Assembly (NCBI RefSeq): GCF_001425945.1
Contig: NZ_LMEB01000008.1
Coordinates: 1 to 64,000, forward strand
From: Brevundimonas sp. Root1279
Lineage (GTDB): Bacteria > Pseudomonadota > Alphaproteobacteria > Caulobacterales > Caulobacteraceae
Reading direction: 5' to 3'
Length of the DNA stretch: 64,000 bases
Every line of letters starts with the position of its first letter. Within the stretch, counting starts at the first letter, position 1. The notes beneath the pieces are model-generated. The model worked only from the letters and a program-made list of their open reading frames with translations. It was not told where the DNA came from and did no database searches. The translations under genes and the position numbers were made by a program. This document shows positions 1-18,080 of the stretch, one piece after another.

Positions 1-165
1 AGGTCTGCTTCGCCTCGAAGCCCTCGCCGGTCCAGGCGATGCGCCGCCGGCCTTGGCCAGCGTCATCGTGATCGCCGCCGTCAGGGTCGTCTTGCCGTGG
101 TCGACGTGACCGATCGTGCCGATGTTGCAGTGCGGCTTGTTACGTTCGAACTTTTCCTTGGCCAT
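1..165 (-). pseudogene. tuf: Elongation factor Tu, 5' fragment only (chimeric or window-edge partial)
   Basis: The first 42 codons encode a normal EF-Tu start, with the P-loop GHVDHGKT at residues 19-26. EF-Tu delivers aminoacyl-tRNA to the ribosome as a GTPase. The gene lies 93 bases downstream of fusA, the normal place of tufA in the str operon. After about residue 42 (near position 40) the frame no longer encodes EF-Tu: the expected effector region is absent. Another frame of the same 40 bases reads like an unrelated protein ([13 protein letters not shown]). This may be a contig-edge mis-join at a repeated tuf gene, or a real truncation. I cannot tell from the window, since the sequence ends here. 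The RBS lies in the purine-rich stretch just upstream of the ATG at 165. Confidence 0.7.
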
Positions 166-220
166 TCTCTTCTCTCCGTCCCCTGAATTGAGGGGGCTTA
201 GTCCTTGGGTTTTCAGGGGT

Positions 221-246
221 CCCGGCGGGCCCGAAGGGCCGCCGGG
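221..246 (-). other. GC-rich stem-loop between fusA and tuf
   Basis: A stem of 11-12 GC pairs with a one-base bulge and a small TTCG-type loop lies between the fusA stop and the tuf start. No T-run follows on the minus strand. It may be an mRNA-processing or stabilising hairpin rather than a full terminator. Confidence 0.4.
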
Positions 247-258
247 GAACTGTTGTGG

Positions 259-2340
<2,082 letters not shown>

Positions 2341-2479
2341 GGGAGCGTGCCTTGCGGTCAGATGCGGCGCCGCTGCGGCGCCTCGGGGAATGGTCAGATA
2401 AGCGAGCGCGGGCGATTTAGCTCAAACCGCCCGCGCCGGATAGTCTCAGTTACTCAGTGCGAGCACCGCCTCGAAGGCG

Positions 2480-2953
2480 TTACCAGCGGTAATGGCTGAA
2501 GGCGCGGTTGGCTTCGGCCATCTTGTGGGTGTCTTCACGCTTCTTGACCGCGGTGCCGCGGTTGTTCGAGGCGTCCAGCAGCTCGGCCGCCAGCTTCTCG
2601 GTCATGGTGTTCTCGCCACGCTTGCGAGCGGCGTTGACCAGCCAGCGGATGGCCAGGGCGCGACGACGGTCCGGACGGACTTCGACCGGCACCTGGTAGG
2701 TGGCGCCGCCGACGCGACGCGAACGGACTTCGACCGCCGGGGCGACGTTGTCGAGCGCGGCGTGGAAGGTCGCGACCGGCTCCTGGTCCTTCTTCTTCTC
2801 GGCCAGGATATCGAACGCGCCGTAGACGATGTTCTCGGCGACGGCCTTCTTGCCCTCGTACATGACGTAATTCATGAACTTGGTGACGATCAGATCCTTG
2901 AACTTGGGATCCGGCAGAACTTCGCGCTTCTGGGCGCGGTGACGACGGGACAT
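2480..2953 (-). CDS. rpsG: 30S ribosomal protein S7
   Basis: 157-residue S7, the primary assembly protein of the 30S head, which contacts 16S rRNA and the E-site tRNA. It begins [18 protein letters not shown] and has the conserved [19 protein letters not shown] segment and the C-terminal FSHYRW ending. It is the second gene of the str operon, 69 bases after rpsL. In many bacteria S7 binds its own operon mRNA to repress translation. That is known for the family and not tested here. Confidence 0.98.
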   Translation of the reverse strand: MSRRHRAQKREVLPDPKFKDLIVTKFMNYVMYEGKKAVAENIVYGAFDILAEKKKDQEPVATFHAALDNVAPAVEVRSRRVGGATYQVPVEVRPDRRRALAIRWLVNAARKRGENTMTEKLAAELLDASNNRGTAVKKREDTHKMAEANRAFSHYRW

Positions 2954-3022
2954 GGGCTTGGCCTTTTAGATCGTTCTCGGGTTCCCGGCCTCGGCCGGGA
3001 GAAACTGGTGGTTCGGTTCGTC

Positions 3023-3394
3023 TTACTTCGGACGCTTGGCGCCGTAGTGCGAACGGCGCTGCTTGCGGTCCTTGACGCCTTGCGTGTCGAGCACGCCGCG
3101 CAGGATGTGGTAGCGAACGCCCGGAAGGTCCTTCACGCGGCCGCCGCGGATGAGCACGACGGAGTGCTCTTGCAGGTTGTGGCCTTCGCCCGGGATGTAG
3201 CACACGGCTTCGATGCCGGTGGTCAGACGGACCTTGGCGACCTTACGCAGAGCCGAGTTCGGCTTCTTCGGGGTCGTGGTGTAGACGCGGGTGCAGACGC
3301 CGCGACGCTGCGGGCAGCCCTTCAGGGCCGGGACCTTGTTGCGGACCGGCTTGGGGGCGCGCGGCTTGCGGATCAGCTGGTTGATCGTAGGCAT
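3023..3394 (-). CDS. rpsL: 30S ribosomal protein S12
   Basis: 123-residue S12, the decoding-centre protein and the classic streptomycin-resistance target. The conserved [18 protein letters not shown] segment (residues about 39-56, including Lys43) and the [10 protein letters not shown] segment carry the wild-type residues at the usual resistance sites. It is the first gene of the str operon. The leader upstream (3395-3526) follows the hairpin at 3527-3555, so the promoter lies either in that leader or above the hairpin, in which case the hairpin would act as an attenuator. Confidence 0.98.
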   Translation of the reverse strand: MPTINQLIRKPRAPKPVRNKVPALKGCPQRRGVCTRVYTTTPKKPNSALRKVAKVRLTTGIEAVCYIPGEGHNLQEHSVVLIRGGRVKDLPGVRYHILRGVLDTQGVKDRKQRRSHYGAKRPK

Positions 3395-3515
3395 CGAGTA
3401 CTCGTTCTCTTCTAGTCGATGGGGGCGTGTGCCTTTCGGCCGGAGCGCCCCGGTGAGCCTTCTTTTCGGACGGCCCTGAGGCCGCCCCGGGTGGAGTTCC
3501 GAGCCGGTATTGCGA

Positions 3516-3555
3516 CAAACACAAAAGCCGGAACGTGCGCTTTGGACGTTCCGGC
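3516..3555 (-). terminator. Intrinsic terminator (or attenuator) upstream of rpsL
   Basis: A perfect 10-bp stem, GCCGGAACGT with ACGTTCCGGC, and a 9-base loop is followed on the minus strand by TTTTGTGTTTG. It most simply ends the TonB-like gene at 3654-3965. Its place just above rpsL means attenuation of the str operon is possible too. Confidence 0.7.
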
Positions 3556-3653
3556 GGGCACAGCCCGTATCTAGATTGTCACGATCACGACGGCCGTCCC
3601 GGGGGACGCCCTTCTCGAAAGTGGGCGGCTTCTACGCGCGAAGGGGGATCAGG

Positions 3654-3965
3654 TCAAGGCTCTGGGGGATCGTAGCGGAAACGGACCGTGAATCTGACCC
3701 GTCCTCGGCCTCCGGATTCACGCACGCTGTCCTGGCTCAGCCGGGCGCGGCCGGCGCTCCGCAGGGCGGCCTCCCCGAACCCACGCCCAGGCGGCGTCTC
3801 GGACACGACCTGGCAATCCGCCAGTTGGCCGCTGGGCGACACCGCACAGCTCAGCACCACCTCGCCGTTGCGCGGCTGCTCGACGGTAACCGGCGGCAGG
3901 TTGGCCGGGACGTCGGCGGCAGGGTCCTGAAGGGACGAGACAAAGAGGCTCAACAATCCAAGCAT
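3654..3965 (-). CDS. TonB C-terminal-like domain protein, small
   Basis: 103 residues. A short hydrophobic N-terminus (MLGLLSLFVSSL) is probably a signal or anchor. Residues about 33-100 follow the TonB C-terminal pattern: VVLSCAVSPSGQLADCQVVSETPPGRGFGEAAL...VRFTVRFRY. In full TonB proteins this domain contacts the TonB box of outer-membrane receptors. Here the long proline-rich spacer and a strong transmembrane anchor are missing, so a stand-alone periplasmic TonB-like domain is likely. The start is uncertain because the RBS is weak. It is transcribed toward rpsL and ends at the hairpin at 3527-3555. Confidence 0.65.
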   Translation of the reverse strand: MLGLLSLFVSSLQDPAADVPANLPPVTVEQPRNGEVVLSCAVSPSGQLADCQVVSETPPGRGFGEAALRSAGRARLSQDSVRESGGRGRVRFTVRFRYDPPEP

Positions 3966-4141
3966 CGACAGCCCGCCGGCGACGGCCGGCGCCGTCGAGG
4001 CGACACCCTAACCACCCCACCCCCGGCAAGGAAGGGGACGCAGACCTTCGGAAGGGCGTAGTATCTCGTCTTCGCCGTCGCCCAGGCCGCAATACGGCCA
4101 CGCTCGCCGGGTCACCCTAGGGCTGTACGCAGGGAGGATGG

Positions 4142-4927
4142 ATGACCAGGGTTGCGTGGATCTGGCCGGCGCGAGCCGAACGCTGGCGCAAGCCGGCGAT
4201 CGTCGCGGCGTCGGTCGGCTTTCACGTCATCCTCTTCGGCCTGATCGGCTGGCGCACTCTCGGGCTCGACGCCCCTCTCGCCAGCCAGGAGTTCATCATT
4301 CCGGTCGAGATCGAGCCCCGGCCGCTGCTGCCGGGCGAGACCGCGCGCGTCCGGCCGCCCCCGCCCCGCCGTCAAGCCGAGACAACGCCGACGACCGGCC
4401 CCGCCTCGGCAGCTGTCGTGAACCCGTTCCGAACACCCGACGAGGAGGAGGACCGCCCACCCGCGCCCGTCGCTCGCGCTGCGGCGCCCGGCGCCCCGCC
4501 GCCGCCGGCCGACGTCGGCACGGCGCCCTGGCAGGTCCGCCCGGAAGGCGCCGGCGATCGGGTCGGACGCAGCCTGCGCACCGGCACGGTCGGATGCGCC
4601 TCGCCTCGCCTGCTCAGCCCCGCGGAACGGGCGATCTGTGACGACCGCTTCGGAGAGCGCGCCGCCGCCGCCGCGCCGATCGAAGGCACCGGCAATCCCG
4701 AGCGCGACGCCCGCTTCGCTCGCGAGGGCGCCCGGGCCCTCGCCGAGTACGAGGCGCGTCGCCGGCCGCTGGCGGGCGGGGTCGGCGTCGTCGGCCCCCA
4801 GGAAGGGCCCGGCTCCAATTTCGGCATGGGGGTCGCCGGGGCTCACCTCGACCCGTCCCTGCGGCCGGATTCGACCGCCAACGTCCGCACCCGCCGCGAC
4901 CGGATCCGGGAGGCGGAAGAAGACTAG
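4142..4927 (+). CDS. Membrane-anchored proline-rich protein, TonB-like N-terminal architecture
   Basis: 261 residues. One transmembrane segment near residues 20-38 (IVAASVGFHVILFGLIGWRTL) is followed by a Pro/Arg-rich stretch (about 55-135) and a C-terminal part with conserved-looking GMGVAGAHLDP and a charged tail. The layout (short cytoplasmic N-terminus, single TM, proline-rich periplasmic spacer) is that of TonB or TolA-type energy transducers, but no TonB C-terminal domain is recognisable. It lies divergently from the small TonB-domain gene and convergently to rpoC. I do not recognise a specific function. Confidence 0.6.
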   Translation: MTRVAWIWPARAERWRKPAIVAASVGFHVILFGLIGWRTLGLDAPLASQEFIIPVEIEPRPLLPGETARVRPPPPRRQAETTPTTGPASAAVVNPFRTPDEEEDRPPAPVARAAAPGAPPPPADVGTAPWQVRPEGAGDRVGRSLRTGTVGCASPRLLSPAERAICDDRFGERAAAAAPIEGTGNPERDARFAREGARALAEYEARRRPLAGGVGVVGPQEGPGSNFGMGVAGAHLDPSLRPDSTANVRTRRDRIREAEED

Positions 4928-5017
4928 GGGGACGAGCGTGCGCCCCTGCGCACGGCGCCCGCGGCAGCGCACCCGCCGCGCTCAAGCAGCGAGCGCCCGC
5001 GGCGCGAGCGATAGCGC

Positions 5018-5053
5018 CCAAACAAAAAGAGCGGCGCTGTCGCCAGCGCCGCC
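5018..5053 (-). terminator. rpoC intrinsic terminator
   Basis: A 9-bp GC stem (5031-5039 with 5044-5052) and a four-base loop are followed on the minus strand by TCTTTTTGTTT. It lies 27 bases after the rpoC stop and ends the rpoBC transcript. Confidence 0.85.
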
Positions 5054-5079
5054 CTCTTCAGTTCAGTCCTGAACCAGGA

Positions 5080-9276
<4,197 letters not shown>

Positions 9277-9374
9277 CTTTTTTCCTTCTGCGGCAAAGCC
9301 GCCAAATTTCATTCAGATGGAGAGAGCGGAGGACCGTCCCTCCCCGCTTTCGCGAGGAGGGATCATTCGGTCGG

Positions 9375-13493
<4,119 letters not shown>

Positions 13494-13784
13494 TCTGTCT
13501 TCCCAATCGCGTCAGGCCGGGCAGCCTGCGCTCAATGCAGCAGCCACGGCCCGCCGACCGGCGACCCGTGACCATCGGTTTCGGCGTCCACCCTCGGGCC
13601 TTACGGTCCCAGGACGCCTGAATTGTATGGCTCCCTTGGGGAGGAGCGCGCCTTCGCACCGGTCGGAGGGCGACAAACCGGGCCTCGGCGCTTTCGCGCG
13701 GACTCATTACGGAGTTAGCGGAACGGGCTCATATACTCGCTTTGTCGGCGAAATAAAGTCGAAAGACGAAAAGTTATCGTCCCC
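13494..13784. other. Intergenic region: rpoB leader
   Basis: No gene is seen. On the minus strand it must carry the rpoBC promoter and leader. An AT-richer patch at about 13728-13780 (minus-strand TATATG-like element) is the best candidate, but I see no clear -35/-10 pair. Confidence 0.4.
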
Positions 13785-13811
13785 TGTCGGATCCGGCCAC
13801 GCTCGCGCGTC
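13785..13811 (+). promoter_or_regulatory. Candidate ECF42-type promoter for the YCII/sigma operon
   Basis: TGTCGG, 17 bases, then CGTC. This resembles the TGTCGA / CG(A/T)C motif described for ECF42 targets before DGPF genes, with one mismatch in the -35. It lies 53 bases before the ATG at 13865. A perfect 12-bp palindrome GATCGGCCGATC follows at 13834-13845. Confidence 0.35.
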
Positions 13812-13864
13812 TCCCGGTTGTCGCGCATGATCGGATCGGCCGATCGGACGACGGGAGAGCCGCC

Positions 13865-14236
13865 ATGCAGTACGCCCTGATCATCTACGAGAACGAAGCC
13901 GAGTCCTATCCCGCCCGCGACCAGGATCCGGCCTGGAGGTCCGTCCTCGAGTCGCATAACGCCTTCGCCGGCGAACTGGCCCAGAAGGGCCTGCTGCAGG
14001 GCGGAGCCGGCCTGATGTGGTCGGACACCGCAACCACCGTCCGCATCACGCCCCAGGGCCGCACGCTTCACGACGGGCCCTTCGCCGAGACTCGCGAACA
14101 GCTGGGCGGCATTTATCTGATCGACGTGCCCGACCTCGACGCCGCCATCGACTGGGCGCGCAAGCTGCCGATCGCCGCCAACGGCTCGGTCGAAATCCGC
14201 CCCTGCCTCGACATGCCCGACCCGGGCGAAGGCTGA
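13865..14236 (+). CDS. YCII-related (DGPF domain) protein
   Basis: 123 residues. The family signature DGPFAETREQLGGIYLIDV is present near residues 70-88, within a ferredoxin-like YCII fold. Proteins of this type are small, of uncertain enzymatic role, and typically paired with ECF42 sigma factors as their main target genes. That is the case here: the sigma gene starts 5 bases downstream, so the two are cotranscribed and probably autoregulated. The ATG is preceded by GGGAGAGCC. Confidence 0.88.
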   Translation: MQYALIIYENEAESYPARDQDPAWRSVLESHNAFAGELAQKGLLQGGAGLMWSDTATTVRITPQGRTLHDGPFAETREQLGGIYLIDVPDLDAAIDWARKLPIAANGSVEIRPCLDMPDPGEG

Positions 14237-14241
14237 CGCCG

Positions 14242-15477
14242 ATGGCGAGCCCGGCGACCCCGATCCTCGACCGCACCTTCCGCGAGGCCGGCGGACGGGT
14301 CGTCGCCGCGCTCGCCGCTGCGTTCCGCGATCTCGACCTCGCCGAGGAGGCCTTCGCCGAAGCCTGCGTACGGGCCGTCGCCGCCTGGGACGAGACACCG
14401 CCCGCCGATCCCGCCGCCTGGCTCTACGCGACGGCCCGTCGCGCGGCCCTGGACCGCCTGCGCCGGCGCGGCACAGCCGCCAACCACCGCCCGGACCCGG
14501 CCGCGCCCGACCCCACGCCGGAGGAGCAGGTCATGGCCCTCGACGAGCCCATCCCCGACGAACGGCTGCGCCTGATCTTCGTCTGCTGCCACCCGGCCGT
14601 CGCCCCCGACGCCCGCGCCGCCCTGACCCTCAAGACCGTCTGCGGCCTGTCGACGGCGGAGATCGCCGCCGCCTTCCTGGTCCCCGAACCGACCCTGTCG
14701 CAGCGCCTGCTGCGGGCGAAGCGCAAGATCGCAGCCGCCGGCGTGCCGTTCGAGACGCCCGGTCCCGATCGATGGCCGGAGCGTATGGACGCCGTCCTGT
14801 CCACGCTGGAGATCGCCTACGCCCAGGCCCATGCAGACGCCGCCCTGGCCGGGCCGCATGCAGAGTTCGCCCGTGAAATGCTGGCCCTGACCGGCCTGCT
14901 CGCCCGCCTCGCCCCGCACGATCCGGAGGTCCAGGCCCTGGCCGCCACCGTGCGCTTCGCCGAGGCCCGCCGCCCGGCCCGGCTGGACGCCCACGGCGCG
15001 ATGTTGCCGCTGTCCGAACAGGATCCCCGCGACTGGAACGCGGCGCTGATCGCCGACGGCGAAGCCCGGCTGCTCATCGCCAACGCCGTCTCCCACGGCG
15101 CTCCGCCGGGCCCCCGAGCCTTGCAGGCGGCCATCCACGCCGCCCACGCCGAGCGCGCCCGCACCGGTCGCTCGCCCTGGTCCGGCATCGTGGCGCTCTA
15201 CGACGCCCTGCTCACCCACCGCGACGACCCGGTCATCCGGGTCAATCGCGCCGTGGCCTTGGCCGAGGTCGAGGGCCCCGTCGCCGGTCTCGAAGCCCTG
15301 GATGAAGCCGCGGCCCCCGGCTGGCTGCCCTACCACGCTGCGCGCGCCGATCTGTGCGCGCGACTGGGCCGCATGAAGGAGGCGTTGCACGACTACGACG
15401 CCGCCCTGGTGTTGTCGCCCGCCCCCGCCGAGGCCCTGTTCCTCAAGCGCCGCCGTGCTGCTAGCTTCGCCGCATGA
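14242..15477 (+). CDS. RNA polymerase sigma factor, ECF42 type
   Basis: 411 residues, much longer than an ordinary ECF sigma. The sigma2 region (residues about 10-75) includes DLDLAEEAFAEACVRAVAAWDE. Sigma4 (about 110-170) has the helix-turn-helix LSTAEIAAAFLVPEPTLSQRLLRAKRKI. The remaining 240 residues are the alpha-helical, TPR-like C-terminal extension of ECF42 (segments GIVALYDALLTHRDDPVIRVNRAVALAEV and ALHDYDAAL). In that group the extension is needed for activity and replaces an anti-sigma factor. No anti-sigma gene is seen. Its stop overlaps the next start (ATGA). Confidence 0.9.
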   Translation: MASPATPILDRTFREAGGRVVAALAAAFRDLDLAEEAFAEACVRAVAAWDETPPADPAAWLYATARRAALDRLRRRGTAANHRPDPAAPDPTPEEQVMALDEPIPDERLRLIFVCCHPAVAPDARAALTLKTVCGLSTAEIAAAFLVPEPTLSQRLLRAKRKIAAAGVPFETPGPDRWPERMDAVLSTLEIAYAQAHADAALAGPHAEFAREMLALTGLLARLAPHDPEVQALAATVRFAEARRPARLDAHGAMLPLSEQDPRDWNAALIADGEARLLIANAVSHGAPPGPRALQAAIHAAHAERARTGRSPWSGIVALYDALLTHRDDPVIRVNRAVALAEVEGPVAGLEALDEAAAPGWLPYHAARADLCARLGRMKEALHDYDAALVLSPAPAEALFLKRRRAASFAA

Positions 15478-15983
15478 AACAGATCGCTCTCGCCGCCTCG
15501 GCGGCCCTCGCCCTCGGCGCCTGCGCCGTCTCGGATCCGCAGCCGGTCTACAACTACGCCGGCCCATCGACCCAGGCGAACTGGACCGTCGGCAACAACG
15601 CCTATCTGGAATGGAACGCCGCCCGCGAGGGCTGGACCACGACCGCCTCCGGTCTGCAGTACCGCCGCGTCGGACCGGCCCACAAAGCCGGCCGCCAGCC
15701 CGTGGCCACCGACACGGTCAAGGTCCACTACCGCGGGACCTTCGTCGACGGCCGCGAGTTCGACAGCTCCTACGCCCGCAATGAGCCGGCCGAGTTCCCG
15801 CTCAACCGCGTGATCAAGGGCTGGACCGAGGGCGTCGCCCTCATGCGCGAAGGCGAGAAGTTCGAGTTCGTCATCCCCGCCGCCCTTGGCTACGGCGAAC
15901 GCTGGGTCGGAGGCGACGAACTGCCCCCGAACTCGACCCTGCTGTTCACGGTCGAGCTGCTGGAAGTGAAGCCGGCGGCCTGA
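15474..15983 (+). CDS. FKBP-type peptidyl-prolyl cis-trans isomerase, lipoprotein
   Basis: 169 residues. An N-terminal lipoprotein signal with lipobox LGAC (Cys17) predicts a periplasmic, membrane-anchored protein. The FKBP domain spans about residues 60-167: VKVHYRGTFVDGREFDSSYARNEPAEFPLNRVIKGWTEGVALMREGEKFEFVIPAALGYGER. Most ligand-pocket residues of the family (Tyr, Phe, Asp, Trp) are kept. It overlaps the sigma gene by four bases (ATGA), so it is translationally coupled, though FKBPs are not usual members of ECF42 operons. Confidence 0.9.
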   Translation: MKQIALAASAALALGACAVSDPQPVYNYAGPSTQANWTVGNNAYLEWNAAREGWTTTASGLQYRRVGPAHKAGRQPVATDTVKVHYRGTFVDGREFDSSYARNEPAEFPLNRVIKGWTEGVALMREGEKFEFVIPAALGYGERWVGGDELPPNSTLLFTVELLEVKPAA

Positions 15984-16113
15984 TTTCCACGCGCCACGGG
16001 CGACGGATTTCGAACATGACGGCGATTTAATCCCGCGGGCGCGCGTCCGGGTTGACCCCTAGGCGCGCCCGCAGTGATCTGCGCCCCTGCCCGTCCAGCT
16101 GGAAAGTGACTCG

Positions 16114-18066
16114 ATGAAGCCTGCCGCCCGCCTGCTTGTTTCCGCTTGCGCCGCGGCGCTGCTTTTCGGATCCGCTCCCGCTCTCGCCCAGGTCGGCACG
16201 CCCGCCCTGGACCGCACGCTGGCCCCGATCCCCGCGCCGCAGGACGTGGCCTATCCGGGCGTCATCACCCTGGACGTCGACGCCACCGACATCGATCGTC
16301 GCATCGTCTCGGTGAAGCAGACCATCCCCGTCGCCGGCCCCGGCCCGCTGATCCTGCTCTATCCGCAGTGGATCCCCGGCGCCCACGGCCCGGTCGGCCC
16401 CGTCGACGACCTCGCCGACCTGCACATCACCGCCAACGGCCAGCCGCTGCGCTGGGTCCGCAACACGGTCCACACAAACGGCTACCAGGTCGAGGTCCCG
16501 GCCGGCGCTTCATCGGTCGAGGTCGCCTTCAAGTGGCTGACGCCGATCGAGGGCGCCCAGGGCCGCATCGTCATCACCGACGAGATGCTGAACATCCAGT
16601 GGGAGAAGGCGGTCCTCTATCCGGCCGGCTACTACCACAGCCAGATCACCGTCGAGCCGACCCTGCGCCTGCCCGCCGGCTGGCAGTACGGCGCGGCGCT
16701 GGACACCCGCTCGTTCCAGAACGGCGTGGCGACCTTCGCGCCGATCACGCTCGAGCACCTGGCCGACAGCCCGGTCTTCGCCGGCGCCCACTATCGTCAG
16801 ATCGACCTGGATCCGGGCGGCCGTTCGCCGGTGCGCCTGAACATCGTCGCCGATGACGCCGCCATGCTGGCCGCCACCGACGAGCACATCGCGCTGCACC
16901 GCAGCCTGGTGCAGCAGGCCGACCGTCTGTTCGGCGCCCGCCACTTCAACCACTACGACTTCCTGCTCGCCGTCACCGACAAGCTCGGCGGCATCGGCCT
17001 GGAGCACCACCGCTCGTCCGAGAACAGCGTCGACACCAAATATTTCACCGACCGTCTCGGCACCATTGGCGACCGAGACCTGCTCGGCCACGAGTACACC
17101 CACTCCTGGAACGGCAAGTGGCGCCGCCCGGCCGACCAGCTGACGCCGAACCTCAACGAGCCGCTGCAGAACTCCCTGCTGTGGGTCTACGAGGGCCAGA
17201 CCCAGTACTGGGGCCTGATCCTGACTGCTCGCGCCGGCCTGCTGAGCAAGCAGCAGGCGCTGGACGTCTTCGCCAACACCGCCGCGCCCTACGCCGAGGA
17301 CAACCCGGGCCGCAGCTGGCGCGCCCTGCAGGACACCACCAACGACCCGATCATCGCCCAGCGCCGCCCGCAGCCCTGGGCCAGCTTCCAGCGCAGCGAG
17401 GACTACTACCGCGAAGGCTCGATGATCTGGCTCGACGCCGACACCTGGATCCGCGAGCAGACGGGCGGCAAGAAGTCACTCGACGACTTCGCCAAGGGCT
17501 TCTTCGGGGTCGAGGACGGCGATTGGGATCCGGCGCCCTACACCTTCGATACCGTCACCGGCGTGCTGAACGGCGTCCAGCCTAACGACTGGGCCACCTT
17601 CCTGCGCACCCACCTGGACGCGGTCGGCGAGAACGCCCCGACGCCCAACGCCGGCATCGAGCGCGGCGGATATCGCCTGGTCTGGCGCGAGACGCCGAAC
17701 GACTACTCCAAGGCCCTGAACGCCGAGTACAGCCGCGTCGACTTCGCCTATTCGCTCGGCCTGTCGCTGAACCCGGCGATGCGCGTCACCGCCGTGCGCT
17801 GGGGCTCGCCCGCCTTCGAGGCCGGCCTGCGCCCGGGCTGGGAGGTCGTGGCCGTCAACGGCCGGACCGCCACCGCCGCGGGCGTCTCCGAGGCCATCAC
17901 CGCCGCCAAGGACCCGAACGTCCCGGTCGAGCTGATGCTCAAGAACGGCGACCGCTTCCGCACCGTCCGCTTCGACTACCACGGCGGCCTTCGCTACCCG
18001 CACCTCGAGCGGATCGAGGGCACGCCGGACCGTCTCGGCGACATCCTCGCCCCGCGCCGTCGCTGA
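16114..18066 (+). CDS. M61 family metallopeptidase with PDZ domain (copy 1)
   Basis: 650 residues. A signal peptide (cleavage near ALA-QVG, residues 23-25) predicts export. The M61 zinc motif HEYTH is at 326-330, followed by SWNGKWRRP and the third-ligand region WVYEGQTQYWG. A PDZ-like domain is near 545-625 (SLNPAMRVTAVRWGSPAFEAGLRPGWEVVAVNGR). The family's glycyl aminopeptidases release N-terminal Gly or Ala. The physiological substrate here is unknown. It lies 14 bases upstream of a second M61 gene with the same layout, and both end in nearly the same residues (RYP.LERIEGTPDRLGDIL.PRRR). Confidence 0.93.
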   Translation: MKPAARLLVSACAAALLFGSAPALAQVGTPALDRTLAPIPAPQDVAYPGVITLDVDATDIDRRIVSVKQTIPVAGPGPLILLYPQWIPGAHGPVGPVDDLADLHITANGQPLRWVRNTVHTNGYQVEVPAGASSVEVAFKWLTPIEGAQGRIVITDEMLNIQWEKAVLYPAGYYHSQITVEPTLRLPAGWQYGAALDTRSFQNGVATFAPITLEHLADSPVFAGAHYRQIDLDPGGRSPVRLNIVADDAAMLAATDEHIALHRSLVQQADRLFGARHFNHYDFLLAVTDKLGGIGLEHHRSSENSVDTKYFTDRLGTIGDRDLLGHEYTHSWNGKWRRPADQLTPNLNEPLQNSLLWVYEGQTQYWGLILTARAGLLSKQQALDVFANTAAPYAEDNPGRSWRALQDTTNDPIIAQRRPQPWASFQRSEDYYREGSMIWLDADTWIREQTGGKKSLDDFAKGFFGVEDGDWDPAPYTFDTVTGVLNGVQPNDWATFLRTHLDAVGENAPTPNAGIERGGYRLVWRETPNDYSKALNAEYSRVDFAYSLGLSLNPAMRVTAVRWGSPAFEAGLRPGWEVVAVNGRTATAAGVSEAITAAKDPNVPVELMLKNGDRFRTVRFDYHGGLRYPHLERIEGTPDRLGDILAPRRR

Positions 18067-18080
18067 TCGGAGCCGACCGT

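Noticed and set aside
4112-5072. Open frames on both strands over the proline-rich gene at 4142
   Set aside because: GC-rich antisense frames with Arg/Gly/Ala-only composition. The plus-strand gene has a clear membrane segment and is preferred.
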